Part shown: positions 35,937 through 44,733 of the stretch, in pieces
Position numbering within the stretch: position 1 is the stretch's first letter
Layout: every line of letters starts with the position of its first letter
Source of the DNA: JADKIH01 sp964595205
Lineage (GTDB): Bacteria; Bacteroidota; Bacteroidia; AKYH767-A; 2013-40CM-41-45
Direction of reading: 5' to 3'
Assembly (NCBI GenBank): GCA_964595205.1
Contig: CAZQOQ010000013.1
Location: 62,001-126,000 of the forward strand
DNA length: 64,000 nucleotides
The notes under the pieces: generated by a model
Database searches by the model: none
What the model was told of the DNA's origin: nothing
The model's input: only the letters and a program-made list of their open reading frames with translations
Position numbers and translations under genes: made by a program

Positions 35937-35944
35937 TATCTTTG
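35937..35944 (+). promoter_or_regulatory. -7 promoter box for ssb
   Basis: TATCTTTG, a perfect TAnnTTTG, 32 nt upstream of the ssb ATG. Confidence 0.55.
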
Positions 35945-35976
35945 ACTAAAATTATAACCATATAAAATCTAAAAAA

Positions 35977-36387
35977 ATGAGTGGAGTTAACAAAGTAATT
36001 CTCGTTGGACATGTGGGGAAAGACCCGGAAGTCCGGTATTTAGAAGGCGGTGTTGGTGTTGCGCGCTTTACGCTAGCTACGAACGAATCTTATAAGAATA
36101 AAGAAGGTCTGAAAGTTGAACAAACCGAATGGCATAACATCGTGCTTTGGAGAAACCTGGCAGAAATTGCAGAGAAGTATGTTCGAAAAGGCAAATTGCT
36201 TTATATCGAAGGTAAAATTCGTTCCCGTAGTTATGGCGATGAAAACAACAAAAAATACATCACGGAAATCATCGCCGATACTATGACAATGCTTGGCGGA
36301 CCGCGTGTTGAAGACGCAAACGGTCGTGTCGAAAATGTAAGTGAAGCGGCAACGAACGATGCTCCTGCAGGCGACCTTCCGTTTTAA
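35977..36387 (+). CDS. ssb: Single-stranded DNA-binding protein
   Basis: OB-fold ssDNA-binding protein, 136 residues. Start MSGVNKVILVGHVGKDPEVRY, then RFTLATNESYKN and TEWHNIVLWRNLAEIAEKYVRKGKLLYIEGKIRSRSY (about residues 50-86) are standard. The C-terminus GDLPF is the protein-binding tip. It lies between mutY and gldE as in other Bacteroidota. Confidence 0.97.
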   Translation: MSGVNKVILVGHVGKDPEVRYLEGGVGVARFTLATNESYKNKEGLKVEQTEWHNIVLWRNLAEIAEKYVRKGKLLYIEGKIRSRSYGDENNKKYITEIIADTMTMLGGPRVEDANGRVENVSEAATNDAPAGDLPF

Positions 36388-36418
36388 ACCAAACAAACAT
36401 TTTAATTTTTTTCACACT

Positions 36419-36467
36419 CACACTCCAACTCAAACTGAATTTAAGTTTGAGTTTGGGTTGGAGTGTG
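36419..36467 (+). repeat. ACTCAAACT inverted repeat after ssb
   Basis: Left arm CACACTCCAACTCAAACT (36419-36436) pairs with 36444-36467, which holds a 6-bp insertion. The words ACTCAC/ACTCAA recur to about 36590. Loop 7 nt; no T-tract. Confidence 0.7.
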
Positions 36468-36656
36468 TTTAATATGTAGTTTAAGAGTGAGTTGTATTAC
36501 ACCCATATCTAAACCAATGTCCTATTAATCAATTAAATACAATACTACCTGACAAATTTTTTTACTCACACACTCAAACTCAAAAACCAGCAAGCCCTGT
36601 TTATTTTCGTAGCTTGCACCTGTTTGCTATTTTCGTTTTAAAATTCAAAAAGAACC

Positions 36657-38615
36657 TTGGACCCCGGCAGTTATAGTCTTCATTTTTTCATCCTGAATTC
36701 CACGCCCCTTATTTCTCCTGATTTCGTTCTTTCAATTGGATATATTATTGAATGCCTTGTACTTTTAGCCCTGTTGTTTATTTCCGGCTTTATTTCCGGG
36801 GCTGAGACAGCCTTCTTTGCAATTACGCCCGCGCAGTTCTTCGATTTAAAATCGGCAGAAAGTGGAAAGTCGAAACTCACCTATCAATTGCTGGAAAGAC
36901 CCAAACGGTTACTTGCAACCCTTCTCATTACCATTAACTTTGTCAATATAGCCATCGTAGTTCTTTCTTCTCTTTTAATAGAAGAAATGTTCAATTTCAG
37001 GGATCATGAACTGCTGGGCTTCTTCATACAGGTTGTTGCGGTTACATTCGTCATCGTACTTTTCTGTGAAGTAATGCCGAAGGTATATGCGACACAGAAT
37101 GCCTTACGCTCTGCATTGAAAAGCGTCTATATCGTTTTTGCTCTTGATAAAATCCTGCGACCCTTAAGTACGGTCCTCGTCATGTCAACCTCCATGGTCG
37201 ACAAACGATATGGCCAGAAAGGGTACGACGTTTCTGTAGATGAACTCACACATGCTATCGACGTAACGAGCGACAAGAGTACACCGGAAGAAGAGAAGAA
37301 AATCCTCAAGGGCATTGCCCGTTTCGGCAACATCGATGTAAAACAAATCATGAAATCGAGGATGGATGTGGTTGCCTTCGATCAGAAACTCAAGTTCCCC
37401 GAATTGTTTCCGCTTATCCTCGAACACAGGTATTCGCGTGTGCCAGTCTATGACGGATCATTCGACAGGGTTACGGGCGTGTTGTGTGTGAAAGATATTC
37501 TTCCCTTTCTCGGAGAAAAAGACAATGAATCTTTCAATTGGTTAAACCAGATGCGGCCTGCTTATTTTGTTCCAGAAAGCAAGAAGATCAACGACCTCCT
37601 GCACGAATTCCAGGAATTGAAAAATCACCTCGCAATCGTGATTGACGAATATGGCGGTTCTTCGGGAATTGTAACGCTGGAAGATGTATTAGAGGAAATC
37701 GTCGGTGAAATCAACGATGAATTTGATGAGGAAGACTTGTTCTATTCCAAGCTGGATGACAGGAATTATGTGTTTGAAGGAAAGACGAACTTAAACGACA
37801 TCTGCAGGGTTACTGAAATAGACCATAGCGAACTTGAAATTGAAAATGAAAATGTTGATACCCTTGCCGGACTGATTCTTGCCATAAAAGGAAGCATTCC
37901 GCAGCGGAACGAAATAATCAAGCTTAACGAAATTACATTCACGATTGAATCGGCAGACCGCAAGAGAATTAAGAGAGTGAAAATTACGCTGCCGGAAAAA
38001 AAGGCTCCTGAAAATATGCAGGGCGAAGGCTTCACGGGAATGACGAACCTGGTTCTCCTTCTTTGTTTTTTTTTTAGCCTGGCAATGACCGGCTGTGAAG
38101 ACGATTATGTTCCGAAACAGCGTGGGTATTTCAGAATAACGTTGCCGGAAAAAAAATATGAACGCTTTACACCTCAAGATTGTCCTTTCAGTTTTGAAAT
38201 TCCTGCTTATGCCAGGGCTAACCCCGATACAGCACAAAATGCGGAACGCTGCTGGTATAATGTCGAATTCCCCTATTTTAAGGGTACACTTTATCTCAGT
38301 TACAAGAGCGTTAACAACGACTTGAAAAAATATGTGGAAGACAGCAGAACCTTATCAATGAAACACATTTCGCGGGCATCCGGCTTGCAGGAGCAGGAAA
38401 TTCTCGTTCCTTCAAAAAAAGTGTATGGCATCTATTATAATGTGAAGGGAAATACTGCATCTTCTGTTCAGTTTTATCTAACCGACAGCACTTCAAACTT
38501 TGTTCGTGGCGCGCTTTATTTTTATGCAGTTCCAAACCCGGATTCCATCGCTCCGGTTTTGAAATTTGTTGAAGAGGATGTGAAACATTTGATTGAGAGT
38601 TTTTCGTGGGAGTAA
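36657..38615 (+). CDS. gldE: GldE-GldD in one continuous reading frame
   Basis: One 652-codon frame. Residues 1-460 are GldE: DUF21 membrane segments (ECLVLLALLFISGFISGAETA near residue 33-54), a CBS pair at about 215-345, and a CorC/HlyC-like domain (HLAIVIDEYGGSSGIVTLEDVLEEIVGEI). The start is the TTG at 36657 (MDPGSY), the expected GldE N-terminus. Residues 462-652 are the lipoprotein GldD. No stop separates them: the frame runs through A7 (at GAAAAAAAGG near 37995) into the GldD ATG. One inserted A there would create TGA three codons later. It may be a true fusion, a sequencing indel, or slippage. Confidence 0.85.
   Translation: MDPGSYSLHFFILNSTPLISPDFVLSIGYIIECLVLLALLFISGFISGAETAFFAITPAQFFDLKSAESGKSKLTYQLLERPKRLLATLLITINFVNIAIVVLSSLLIEEMFNFRDHELLGFFIQVVAVTFVIVLFCEVMPKVYATQNALRSALKSVYIVFALDKILRPLSTVLVMSTSMVDKRYGQKGYDVSVDELTHAIDVTSDKSTPEEEKKILKGIARFGNIDVKQIMKSRMDVVAFDQKLKFPELFPLILEHRYSRVPVYDGSFDRVTGVLCVKDILPFLGEKDNESFNWLNQMRPAYFVPESKKINDLLHEFQELKNHLAIVIDEYGGSSGIVTLEDVLEEIVGEINDEFDEEDLFYSKLDDRNYVFEGKTNLNDICRVTEIDHSELEIENENVDTLAGLILAIKGSIPQRNEIIKLNEITFTIESADRKRIKRVKITLPEKKAPENMQGEGFTGMTNLVLLLCFFFSLAMTGCEDDYVPKQRGYFRITLPEKKYERFTPQDCPFSFEIPAYARANPDTAQNAERCWYNVEFPYFKGTLYLSYKSVNNDLKKYVEDSRTLSMKHISRASGLQEQEILVPSKKVYGIYYNVKGNTASSVQFYLTDSTSNFVRGALYFYAVPNPDSIAPVLKFVEEDVKHLIESFSWE
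38040..38615 (+). CDS. gldD: Gliding motility lipoprotein GldD (internal start in the fused frame)
   Basis: From the ATG at 38040 the 191-residue product has a lipoprotein signal: MTNLVLLLCFFFSLAMTGC with a T-G-C lipobox (Cys19). The mature part (YVPKQRGYFRITLPEKKYER, residues 24-43) is the usual GldD start. GldD is required with GldE for gliding and T9SS-associated functions. A run of ten T falls in the signal peptide, so length here may vary. Downstream, 38616-38892 contains ATCTGCG words and the terminator of the opposite-strand genes. Confidence 0.85.
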   Translation: MTNLVLLLCFFFSLAMTGCEDDYVPKQRGYFRITLPEKKYERFTPQDCPFSFEIPAYARANPDTAQNAERCWYNVEFPYFKGTLYLSYKSVNNDLKKYVEDSRTLSMKHISRASGLQEQEILVPSKKVYGIYYNVKGNTASSVQFYLTDSTSNFVRGALYFYAVPNPDSIAPVLKFVEEDVKHLIESFSWE

Positions 38616-38671
38616 GGTGTGAGGTCAAAAATCAATAGCTCTCAAAGGGTCCTGCGGAAAAAGTCAAAAAT

Positions 38672-38714
38672 GCTTCTGCGAGATCTGCAGATTAATCTGC
38701 GTAAATCTGTGGGA
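38672..38714. repeat. ATCTGCG word repeats after gldD
   Basis: About four copies of ATCTGC[A/G] at 9-12-bp spacing, the same word as at 16500-16700, in sequence such as GATCTGCAGATTAATCTGCG. Confidence 0.7.
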
Positions 38715-38810
38715 AAATTTATAATTTATTCAAAGCCTATGCACGCATGGAATTAAGTTAGCAAAGTCATTACACCTAATTTTCAATATTTACTTTCCAT
38801 CCAGTTATAT

Positions 38811-38841
38811 AAAAAACAGGTTGGTAATTAAACCAACCTGT
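38811..38841 (-). terminator. Terminator of the IPTL-CTERM gene pair
   Basis: Minus strand: 9-bp perfect stem ACAGGTTGG / CCAACCTGT, 8-nt loop, followed by TTTTT. It lies 52 bp past the stop of the minus-strand gene. Confidence 0.85.
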
Positions 38842-38892
38842 CAATATAAAATTGACCTTTGTTATTCAATAAAGTCTGACTGCATTCAAAAA

Positions 38893-39915
38893 TTATTTTT
38901 TATAAATAAAAATAATTCCCGTAGTTAAAAGCACCAATGCCATTAGTATTAACCCCCATTCTGAAAGAGTAGGTATTGGAGTAGAAAAATTAGTTAGTGT
39001 TACTCTCAATGGCTGATTTGCCGGAAGCCATGTTTGTCCCCCATCGACACTTAGTTGTGTAAATACATCAAAGAAACTATTTACCATAAAGTCTCCTCCA
39101 CCCAATGGTGTGGCTTGATGCTTTCCTAAACTAGGATTGGTAGGGCTTTCTCTAACCATTATTCCCGGTGGAAGTGTTCCTCCTGCAATATCCAATTGTA
39201 ACATTTCCGTTTCAAATACCTGTGTAACACCATTATCTGCAAGTCGATTTACATTTACAGTTGTAAATGCAGGTGCAGAATGCGGTTGCCATGATTGCCC
39301 GTTATCAACAGAAATTTCAAATAATGCAGTGCTACTGAAAGCATGATTTTGCGAGCCGCCCGGAGGTGGTGGTGGATTCTGCGGATTGAAATTCTCATGA
39401 CTTACATTACGCAACATTACACCATTTACAAAAGTAATTGTTTCTCCCGGAGAACTCTTGTAAGGAGGATTTGGAGGTAAAAGATCATTCGGTTTCTGAA
39501 CAGATAAAACAATATCATTTGGATTAACCGGACCTATTCCCGGACATGCGGGACTTGCTACACTCGTCCAACACCCACTATTAAAAGCAAGTGGACCATT
39601 AGGAGTTGTTACTTCAACAGTAACCGATCCACCTGCAGGTACACAGTTAGCGCCCCAGTCCAGAACCATTGTATTAGTAACTTGCGCATTTGATGGAATT
39701 GCGGGTGCAGGACAACCGGCTGGGTTTACTTTTACTACTGTAGTGATAGTCCCTCCAGTTCCTGTAAATGTAACATGCAGATCACTAGCGGCGGCTCCGG
39801 TTCCGTTTGTAATTTTATAAGTTTTTGTGTCTGCCGAATAAGAATAATTCCAACAGAATAATGTTATAATCAAGATATGACCAAACATTTTTTTGATAAA
39901 TAAATTTTGTTTCAT
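38893..39915 (-). CDS. Exported protein with IPTL-CTERM sorting signal
   Basis: A 340-residue exported protein: signal peptide over residues about 5-28, then a beta-rich domain (KTYKITNGTGAAASDLHVTF) that reads like a DUF11/'conserved repeat' stalk. The C-terminus (residues 314-340) is IPTLSEWGLILMALVLL, a hydrophobic stretch, then YKK: this is the IPTL-CTERM pattern of proteins sorted by an exosortase-type enzyme. Pro-rich insertions (NPQNPPPPPGGSQ) occur mid-protein. It shares sequence themes with its upstream neighbour. Exosortase itself is not in this window. Confidence 0.82.
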   Translation of the reverse strand: MKQNLFIKKMFGHILIITLFCWNYSYSADTKTYKITNGTGAAASDLHVTFTGTGGTITTVVKVNPAGCPAPAIPSNAQVTNTMVLDWGANCVPAGGSVTVEVTTPNGPLAFNSGCWTSVASPACPGIGPVNPNDIVLSVQKPNDLLPPNPPYKSSPGETITFVNGVMLRNVSHENFNPQNPPPPPGGSQNHAFSSTALFEISVDNGQSWQPHSAPAFTTVNVNRLADNGVTQVFETEMLQLDIAGGTLPPGIMVRESPTNPSLGKHQATPLGGGDFMVNSFFDVFTQLSVDGGQTWLPANQPLRVTLTNFSTPIPTLSEWGLILMALVLLTTGIIFIYKK

Positions 39916-39982
39916 GATTTATTTTTCCTTTCAATTTTAAATGTTTTGCTGAATGAAGTATAACTTATTTAGAATATTAGTA

Positions 39983-40828
39983 TTATCTCAATTTTGTTTT
40001 CATAAAAAGTAGGCCGCCACCTAATAAGAGGCCGGCAAATAAAATTAATCCCCATTGGGGTAATGTAGGAATCGATTGCACTTGCTCACTGGAAGATGAC
40101 TCATCAAACAAATCAGCAGGATCCGATACTAATGCAGAAGTATAATGAGTCGAAACAAAATATGCTCCATTTGTAAATGTGAAAGGATAAGTCTGGCTTG
40201 CACCAGGAGCCAAAGTTATAGTTGAAGGAATACCCCCCACTAAACTTCCGTTTGGTGAATAAGGTCCACTCGATACAGGATCGACTGAATTATCTACATG
40301 TACAACGATATTGGTTAATACTATAGATTGCAATGGATCATAATTCGAAAATTCAACTTCACCGGAATTAGCACCGTTATTTTTCAGGTCTGCATCGGCA
40401 CTTATCGCTTTAGTTCCAACATCAATACCATCCTTAGTAAATGTACAATCTCCATTATCAAAAAGAGTAAGACCACTTGTTGATGTAAAAGTAATTTTTA
40501 CGGTACCTCCAGCAGGAATTGGCGTCACATTCTCAGACTTAGGCCAACTAACATTTTTCGTTTCAATTCCTGGGGGGACTGTACGCGGATCAGCAAAAGT
40601 TTTAGTTGAATTTGTTCCGAACCCCGGACAAGTGGCACTTAGAATCGACCCCCCGTTAAAAACCTGAAGATGAAAATCATTTGCAACATCTCCACTGGTG
40701 TTTTTAAACTCTTTGGTTTTGGCTTTTGGCTTTGCAGTTCCAAATGCATTGTTTGTAATTCCAAAAGTAATAATCATAAAAGTGATTATTAAGCAAAGTA
40801 ATTTTCTTAAAAATAAATTGTGTCTCAT
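39983..40828 (-). CDS. Exported protein with IPTL-CTERM sorting signal, paralogue
   Basis: A 281-residue protein: signal peptide to about residue 31 (NNAFGTA), then KTKEFKNTSGDVANDFHLQVF, which parallels the neighbour's first domain. The C-terminus is IPTLPQWGLILFAGLLLGGG with a basic end (MKTKLR), again the IPTL-CTERM pattern. It is 67 bp upstream of the neighbour on the same strand and both probably share one transcript ending at the 38811 terminator. The two are likely a tandem duplication. Confidence 0.8.
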   Translation of the reverse strand: MRHNLFLRKLLCLIITFMIITFGITNNAFGTAKPKAKTKEFKNTSGDVANDFHLQVFNGGSILSATCPGFGTNSTKTFADPRTVPPGIETKNVSWPKSENVTPIPAGGTVKITFTSTSGLTLFDNGDCTFTKDGIDVGTKAISADADLKNNGANSGEVEFSNYDPLQSIVLTNIVVHVDNSVDPVSSGPYSPNGSLVGGIPSTITLAPGASQTYPFTFTNGAYFVSTHYTSALVSDPADLFDESSSSEQVQSIPTLPQWGLILFAGLLLGGGLLFMKTKLR

Positions 40829-41028
40829 GGTTATATGGATTTAAGATTAAAAGATTTTTAAATGAGATAACGACTAAAGATTAATTTTAAATCGATCCAA
40901 TATCTACCTAGCTGAAAAATAAGAATAATTCTGACACAACAAACTGTTTAAAAGTGAATTGTTTATAAATTCAGGGCTTTTATTCAAATTTTTAATTAGA
41001 AAGCCATTTTGCTTAAAATTCAGCTAAG

Positions 41029-41132
41029 AAGGATTTGCTCCTATATATAAAAAAAAATAATTGATTGCTTCGAAGGATTTCTCAAATCTTCGAAGCAATC
41101 TTTTCTCTTTGCATAGTTAGGAGCAAATCCTT
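41029..41132 (-). terminator. Double nested hairpin after heme A synthase
   Basis: Outer arms AAGGATTTGCTCCTA (41029-41043) and its exact reverse complement (41118-41132). Inner arms GATTGCTTCGAAG (41063-41075) and its exact reverse complement (41088-41100), 12-nt loop. T runs follow the inner stem on the minus strand, so it can terminate ctaA transcription. The 104-bp shape with 15-bp ends also resembles a small non-autonomous mobile element. The remainder of the 356-bp gap (40829-41184) is AT-rich with nothing recognised. Confidence 0.75.
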
Positions 41133-41184
41133 TGCAGCATGAGTAAAAGAAAAACATTAAAACAGAAAAACAAATTAAACCAAC

Positions 41185-42213
41185 CTAAGCCAGTGGGTGC
41201 TTCCGAAATACAAAAAGCAAGTACACACAAACACTGAAAAGTAAAAACGCCCCCGACTGGTGAAGCAGAGCAAGGTTAATATCGACTGCTGTTAAAAGAG
41301 TAAATATACCTAGAACAACCTGCAGGCAAACCGCACCAATAAATATCTTTACACCATTCATCTGAATTTTTCCTGACTTTTCTTTCTTCCCTTTGATCAA
41401 AAGAAAGAATGTCATTATAAGAATTACTACGGCCAATGTCCGATGTATGAATTGCACCATTACCGGGTTATCGAAAAAATTCAACCACGAAGGTTCCAGG
41501 AACATTGCATCGCCGGGAATTAATTTTCCATTCATCAAAGGATATGTATTATAAATTTTTCCTGCATGAAGCCCGGCTACAAAGGCGCCATATATAATCT
41601 GAATGGTAACGATAAAAAAAAGCAACCAAAGAAAATTACGCATCGAAGAACTTGTTTCCTTAACTGACTTCTTATTCAAAATCTCCAAGGCATAATACAA
41701 CGTAAATCCAAATGTGATAAATGCTGTAATGAGATGTATGGCAAGCCGGATATGACTCACGCTCGTTCTTTCCGTTAGTCCGCTCTTTACCATCAGCCAG
41801 CCGATCACTCCCTGCAAGCCTCCAAGTAAAAACAAAAACAATGCTTTTCGAATGGTAGATTTATCGAGCATCCCTTTGATATAAAACCATACAAAGGGAA
41901 CTATGAAAACCACACCAATTATTCTTCCAAGCAATCGATGAATAAACTCCCACCAGAAAATGGATTTGAATTCATCGAGTGTAAAATGGGAATTGATTTT
42001 CTGGAATTGCGGTATCTGCTTATACTTCTCGAAAGCAACCTGCCATTCGTTTTCATTCAGTGGCGGAACTGCACCCATGATGGGTTGCCATTCGGTAATC
42101 GATAAACCTGAACCCGTGAGCCGCGTGATACCGCCTATGATTACCATGCAAAAAATCAGGAAACAACCGCTCAAAAGCCAGGCACCGACAATTTTTCTGT
42201 GATTAGAATCCAC
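41185..42213 (-). CDS. ctaA: Heme A synthase (COX15/CtaA)
   Basis: Oxidises heme O to heme A for aa3-type cytochrome oxidase; inner membrane. The 342 residues carry eight membrane segments and the family histidines: TRLTGSGLSITEWQPIMGAVPP, WWEFIHRLLGRIIG, SVSHIRLAIHLITAF, QFIHRTLAVVI and LALLHQSGAFLLF. The length and the first-loop motif fit the alpha-proteobacterial/mitochondrial-type (COX15-like) class. It lies just after the FadL-like barrel gene, in line with coaX. Confidence 0.94.
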   Translation of the reverse strand: MDSNHRKIVGAWLLSGCFLIFCMVIIGGITRLTGSGLSITEWQPIMGAVPPLNENEWQVAFEKYKQIPQFQKINSHFTLDEFKSIFWWEFIHRLLGRIIGVVFIVPFVWFYIKGMLDKSTIRKALFLFLLGGLQGVIGWLMVKSGLTERTSVSHIRLAIHLITAFITFGFTLYYALEILNKKSVKETSSSMRNFLWLLFFIVTIQIIYGAFVAGLHAGKIYNTYPLMNGKLIPGDAMFLEPSWLNFFDNPVMVQFIHRTLAVVILIMTFFLLIKGKKEKSGKIQMNGVKIFIGAVCLQVVLGIFTLLTAVDINLALLHQSGAFLLFSVCVYLLFVFRKHPLA

Positions 42214-42239
42214 TACGGTTGAAGGATTTGAAAAAGGGG

Positions 42240-43757
42240 TTAATCATATTTCTGCTTGATGAACCAACGGTCGTTGATCGTAAATCCGATCATGATTTTA
42301 AAATACCTTTCCAGCAACAGATCGTTCTTAGTCGTGCCTTTATTCCCGGCAACAAACGTGAAGTTTAGTAATGTTCCGGCCTTTCTTACCGGTAGTCCGA
42401 AACCAGCAGTAATTCCCATGTCGGTTATATTGGTTCCATTCATTTTAAGGTAGCCGTTGTCATAATAAAAACCTAACCTGTAATGGATCTTCTTTAAATA
42501 CGACTTCAGTGCTCGATCGTTTGGTATAAACTGGATACCTGCAGATAACTTCCAACTGTCGACCAGCGAATCCGGAGCACCAAGGAAAGAAAACTCGCTC
42601 CACTGCTGGTATCTGAAATCGGCACCGAATAATAACTGGCTGCTTTTCTGCAATGAAAAACCCAGGCCGAGATTCCATGGAAGGCGCACGTAACTCTTCT
42701 CGCCCTTGACATAAGAAATTGTGTCCCGAACTGCAGTAATAGCTTCAGTGGTCCCGAAAAATTTACTTCGGAAAGAATTTACAAGTGAAGTATTGGTTGC
42801 ATGTAAATCCGTTTGCGGTGAAGCGACAAGCCCGATCACAAAACGCCAGTCACTCTTCGCTTTTTTATTCACGACATTTTCCAACATCACCTTAGCCGCG
42901 GCGATTTCCTGTGTGAGTTGGTTTTTCCTTTCGTATGTAACGGTCGTAATACTGTCGCTTTTTCTCGAGATGAGGCCGCTAAGGGCTTCTTCCAGAATAG
43001 AAATCTGCTTCTCGAGCATTTTTACCGAATCACTCTTTGCTATTTTCAGGCTGTCGAATGATGCCTGTAAGCCACCGGTAAAATGAAACCAACCCACGGA
43101 TGTTGACGAACTGATTGCCGTTCCATAATAATAAATGCTCGGAAATGATACCGAGCGATCGTTGTTGATTACACCAAACAAATATTCTGCGGTAACACCC
43201 AGCGATATTTTTTTCGACAGTTTAAAACCGTTGACAATATGAAAATTATTAAGGCCGCCGGAACCTTCATACTTGCCGTACACAAAATCGTTGAAGGAAT
43301 TAATTGTTTTGGTATTGACAAGATAGCCAACCTCACTATAGGGCATCAGTCCGAAGCCAAGCGACCACTTTTGCGGTTTTATCGGAAAAGCAAAATCGAA
43401 ATAAGAAACAGAAGCGCTGTTGGATCGGTGAGTGGTCTTGTCAGTTTTAAATTCATACTGATTGAATTCCAACCCCCCTTCGTATGTTGTATAGAGCAAC
43501 GATGCATATGATGCCGGGTTACCGTAATTGAAATGACCGATCTGATTCATTCCGATATCTATTCCTCCCATGCCAAGATTAGATGCGAAGACATTTGAGT
43601 TAATGATACCGATTCCGAATCTTGAATAAGGTGAATCCGTTGAATTCTGCGCCTTCAGGATTTCAAGGCCACTGAGAAAAATTAAAAATGTAAAAACCCC
43701 TAAAATCCCGGGTGATGATAAATTTTTATATTTCAACTTATTAATCTTGAGTTTCAA
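42240..43757 (-). CDS. Outer-membrane beta-barrel protein, FadL/OmpP1-like
   Basis: The 505-residue protein has a signal peptide to about residue 36 (EILKAQ). The mature N-terminus STDSPYSRFGIGIINSN and GNPASYASLLYTTYEGGLEF resemble OmpP1/FadL/TodX barrels, which move hydrophobic molecules. A polar helical insertion at about 235-295 (SVKMLEKQISILEEALSGLI) interrupts the barrel strands. Bacteroidota commonly encode such a protein next to coaX, as here. The transported molecule is unknown. Confidence 0.82.
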   Translation of the reverse strand: MKLKINKLKYKNLSSPGILGVFTFLIFLSGLEILKAQNSTDSPYSRFGIGIINSNVFASNLGMGGIDIGMNQIGHFNYGNPASYASLLYTTYEGGLEFNQYEFKTDKTTHRSNSASVSYFDFAFPIKPQKWSLGFGLMPYSEVGYLVNTKTINSFNDFVYGKYEGSGGLNNFHIVNGFKLSKKISLGVTAEYLFGVINNDRSVSFPSIYYYGTAISSSTSVGWFHFTGGLQASFDSLKIAKSDSVKMLEKQISILEEALSGLISRKSDSITTVTYERKNQLTQEIAAAKVMLENVVNKKAKSDWRFVIGLVASPQTDLHATNTSLVNSFRSKFFGTTEAITAVRDTISYVKGEKSYVRLPWNLGLGFSLQKSSQLLFGADFRYQQWSEFSFLGAPDSLVDSWKLSAGIQFIPNDRALKSYLKKIHYRLGFYYDNGYLKMNGTNITDMGITAGFGLPVRKAGTLLNFTFVAGNKGTTKNDLLLERYFKIMIGFTINDRWFIKQKYD

Positions 43758-43831
43758 GTAAATACATCAGGCTGAAAATTCAACGATGAATATCAGTGTA
43801 CCCTTAACTGATAAATACTGAAATTATTTTC

Positions 43832-44560
43832 TTAACGTTTGGACCGGTTAAACCTGATAATCTCGTTTAAACCGATATTTACCAGATCTTCGGCGGCAAA
43901 GATGCTCAATTTTAAGTCGCCTGCAAAACGGCGTGCATCACCACCTGTTAAAATGACTTTCAACGATTTGTAATTTTTTTTATACCTCTCAATAAAACCG
44001 GAAATCTCGTCGGCCATACCGATCATCACACCGGATTGCATTGCCTCCATGGTAGATTTTCCAATCAGAGTTTTAATAGCAGCGGGTTTAACGAGAGGCA
44101 GCTTTCCGGTAAACTCATTCATGGCTTTGAAACGCATGTTCATGCCCGGCGAAATATTTCCGCCCAGGTATTCTTTCCCGGCATTCACAAAATCATATTT
44201 GATACATGTTCCCACGTCGATGATTAACACATTTTTCTCCGGAAACAGGAAAGAGCCCGCAATGGCATTAGCAAGCCGGTCGTTGCCGAGGGTATGGGGC
44301 GTTGAATAAAGGTTCTTTATGGGAATGGATGTTCTGTGGTTTAATAATTCAAAATGCGGCAGACGCTTAAGCAGGCTCATTGCCGGCTTCTTCAGATCAA
44401 CAACAGAAGAAACCATCGTTTTCTCTATGGAGAACTTCCGTGTGAGACGATCAATATAACTGGAAGTCAGGCCCCTTGAAACATTCCTGTAAACCGGGGC
44501 GGTATCGAAAAACACGAGCGTCTTTGTAAAATTATTTCCGATGTCGATTGTGAGGTTCAC
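43832..44560 (-). CDS. coaX: Type III pantothenate kinase
   Basis: First step of CoA synthesis, phosphorylating pantothenate; the ATP-site is of the ASKHA fold. It has 242 residues from a GTG at 44560 (reading NLTIDIGNNFTK after the start). The phosphate motif DIGNN, GNDRLANAIA and LIIDVGTCIKYDFV, and the C-terminal LTGGDA are all family blocks. The frame extends to 44665, but that would overlap the divergent tRNA-Phe gene, so the internal GTG is preferred. It is upstream of the OMP and ctaA genes on the same strand. Confidence 0.93.
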   Translation of the reverse strand: MNLTIDIGNNFTKTLVFFDTAPVYRNVSRGLTSSYIDRLTRKFSIEKTMVSSVVDLKKPAMSLLKRLPHFELLNHRTSIPIKNLYSTPHTLGNDRLANAIAGSFLFPEKNVLIIDVGTCIKYDFVNAGKEYLGGNISPGMNMRFKAMNEFTGKLPLVKPAAIKTLIGKSTMEAMQSGVMIGMADEISGFIERYKKNYKSLKVILTGGDARRFAGDLKLSIFAAEDLVNIGLNEIIRFNRSKR

Positions 44561-44598
44561 AGCATTAAGAATTTCCGCACAAGATACTAAAGCAAAAA

Positions 44599-44628
44599 TT
44601 TGAAGTGAATGATTTTTTCCTACTTTTG
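44599..44628 (+). promoter_or_regulatory. Promoter of tRNA-Phe
   Basis: TTTG at 44599-44602 and TACTTTTG at 44621-44628, 18 bp apart: both elements of the Bacteroidota promoter. The tRNA begins 10 bp after the -7 box. Confidence 0.75.
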
Positions 44629-44638
44629 CCGGCCAGAT

Positions 44639-44711
44639 GGTGATGTAGCTCAGTTGGTAGAGCAAAGGACTGAAAATCCTTGTGTCAGTGGTTCGATTCC
44701 ACTCATCACCA
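44639..44711 (+). tRNA. tRNA-Phe (GAA)
   Basis: The 73-nt gene folds as a cloverleaf: acceptor GGTGATG / CATCACC, D-arm GCTC-AGTTGGTA-GAGC, anticodon arm AAGGA-CTGAAAA-TCCTT with GAA at the 34-36 positions, variable GTGTC, T-arm AGTGG-TTCGATT-CCACT and discriminator A. CCA is not encoded. It shares no overlap with coaX when the GTG start is used. Confidence 0.97.
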
Positions 44712-44733
44712 CTACTTGCTCATCTGGTTCAAT

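Noticed and set aside
36657..36659. ATG start for gldE
   Set aside because: No in-frame ATG exists upstream of the first membrane segment; the TTG gives the expected MDP start.
44561..44665. Upstream extension of coaX
   Set aside because: It would overlap tRNA-Phe and its promoter; the GTG at 44560 starts exactly at the kinase motif.
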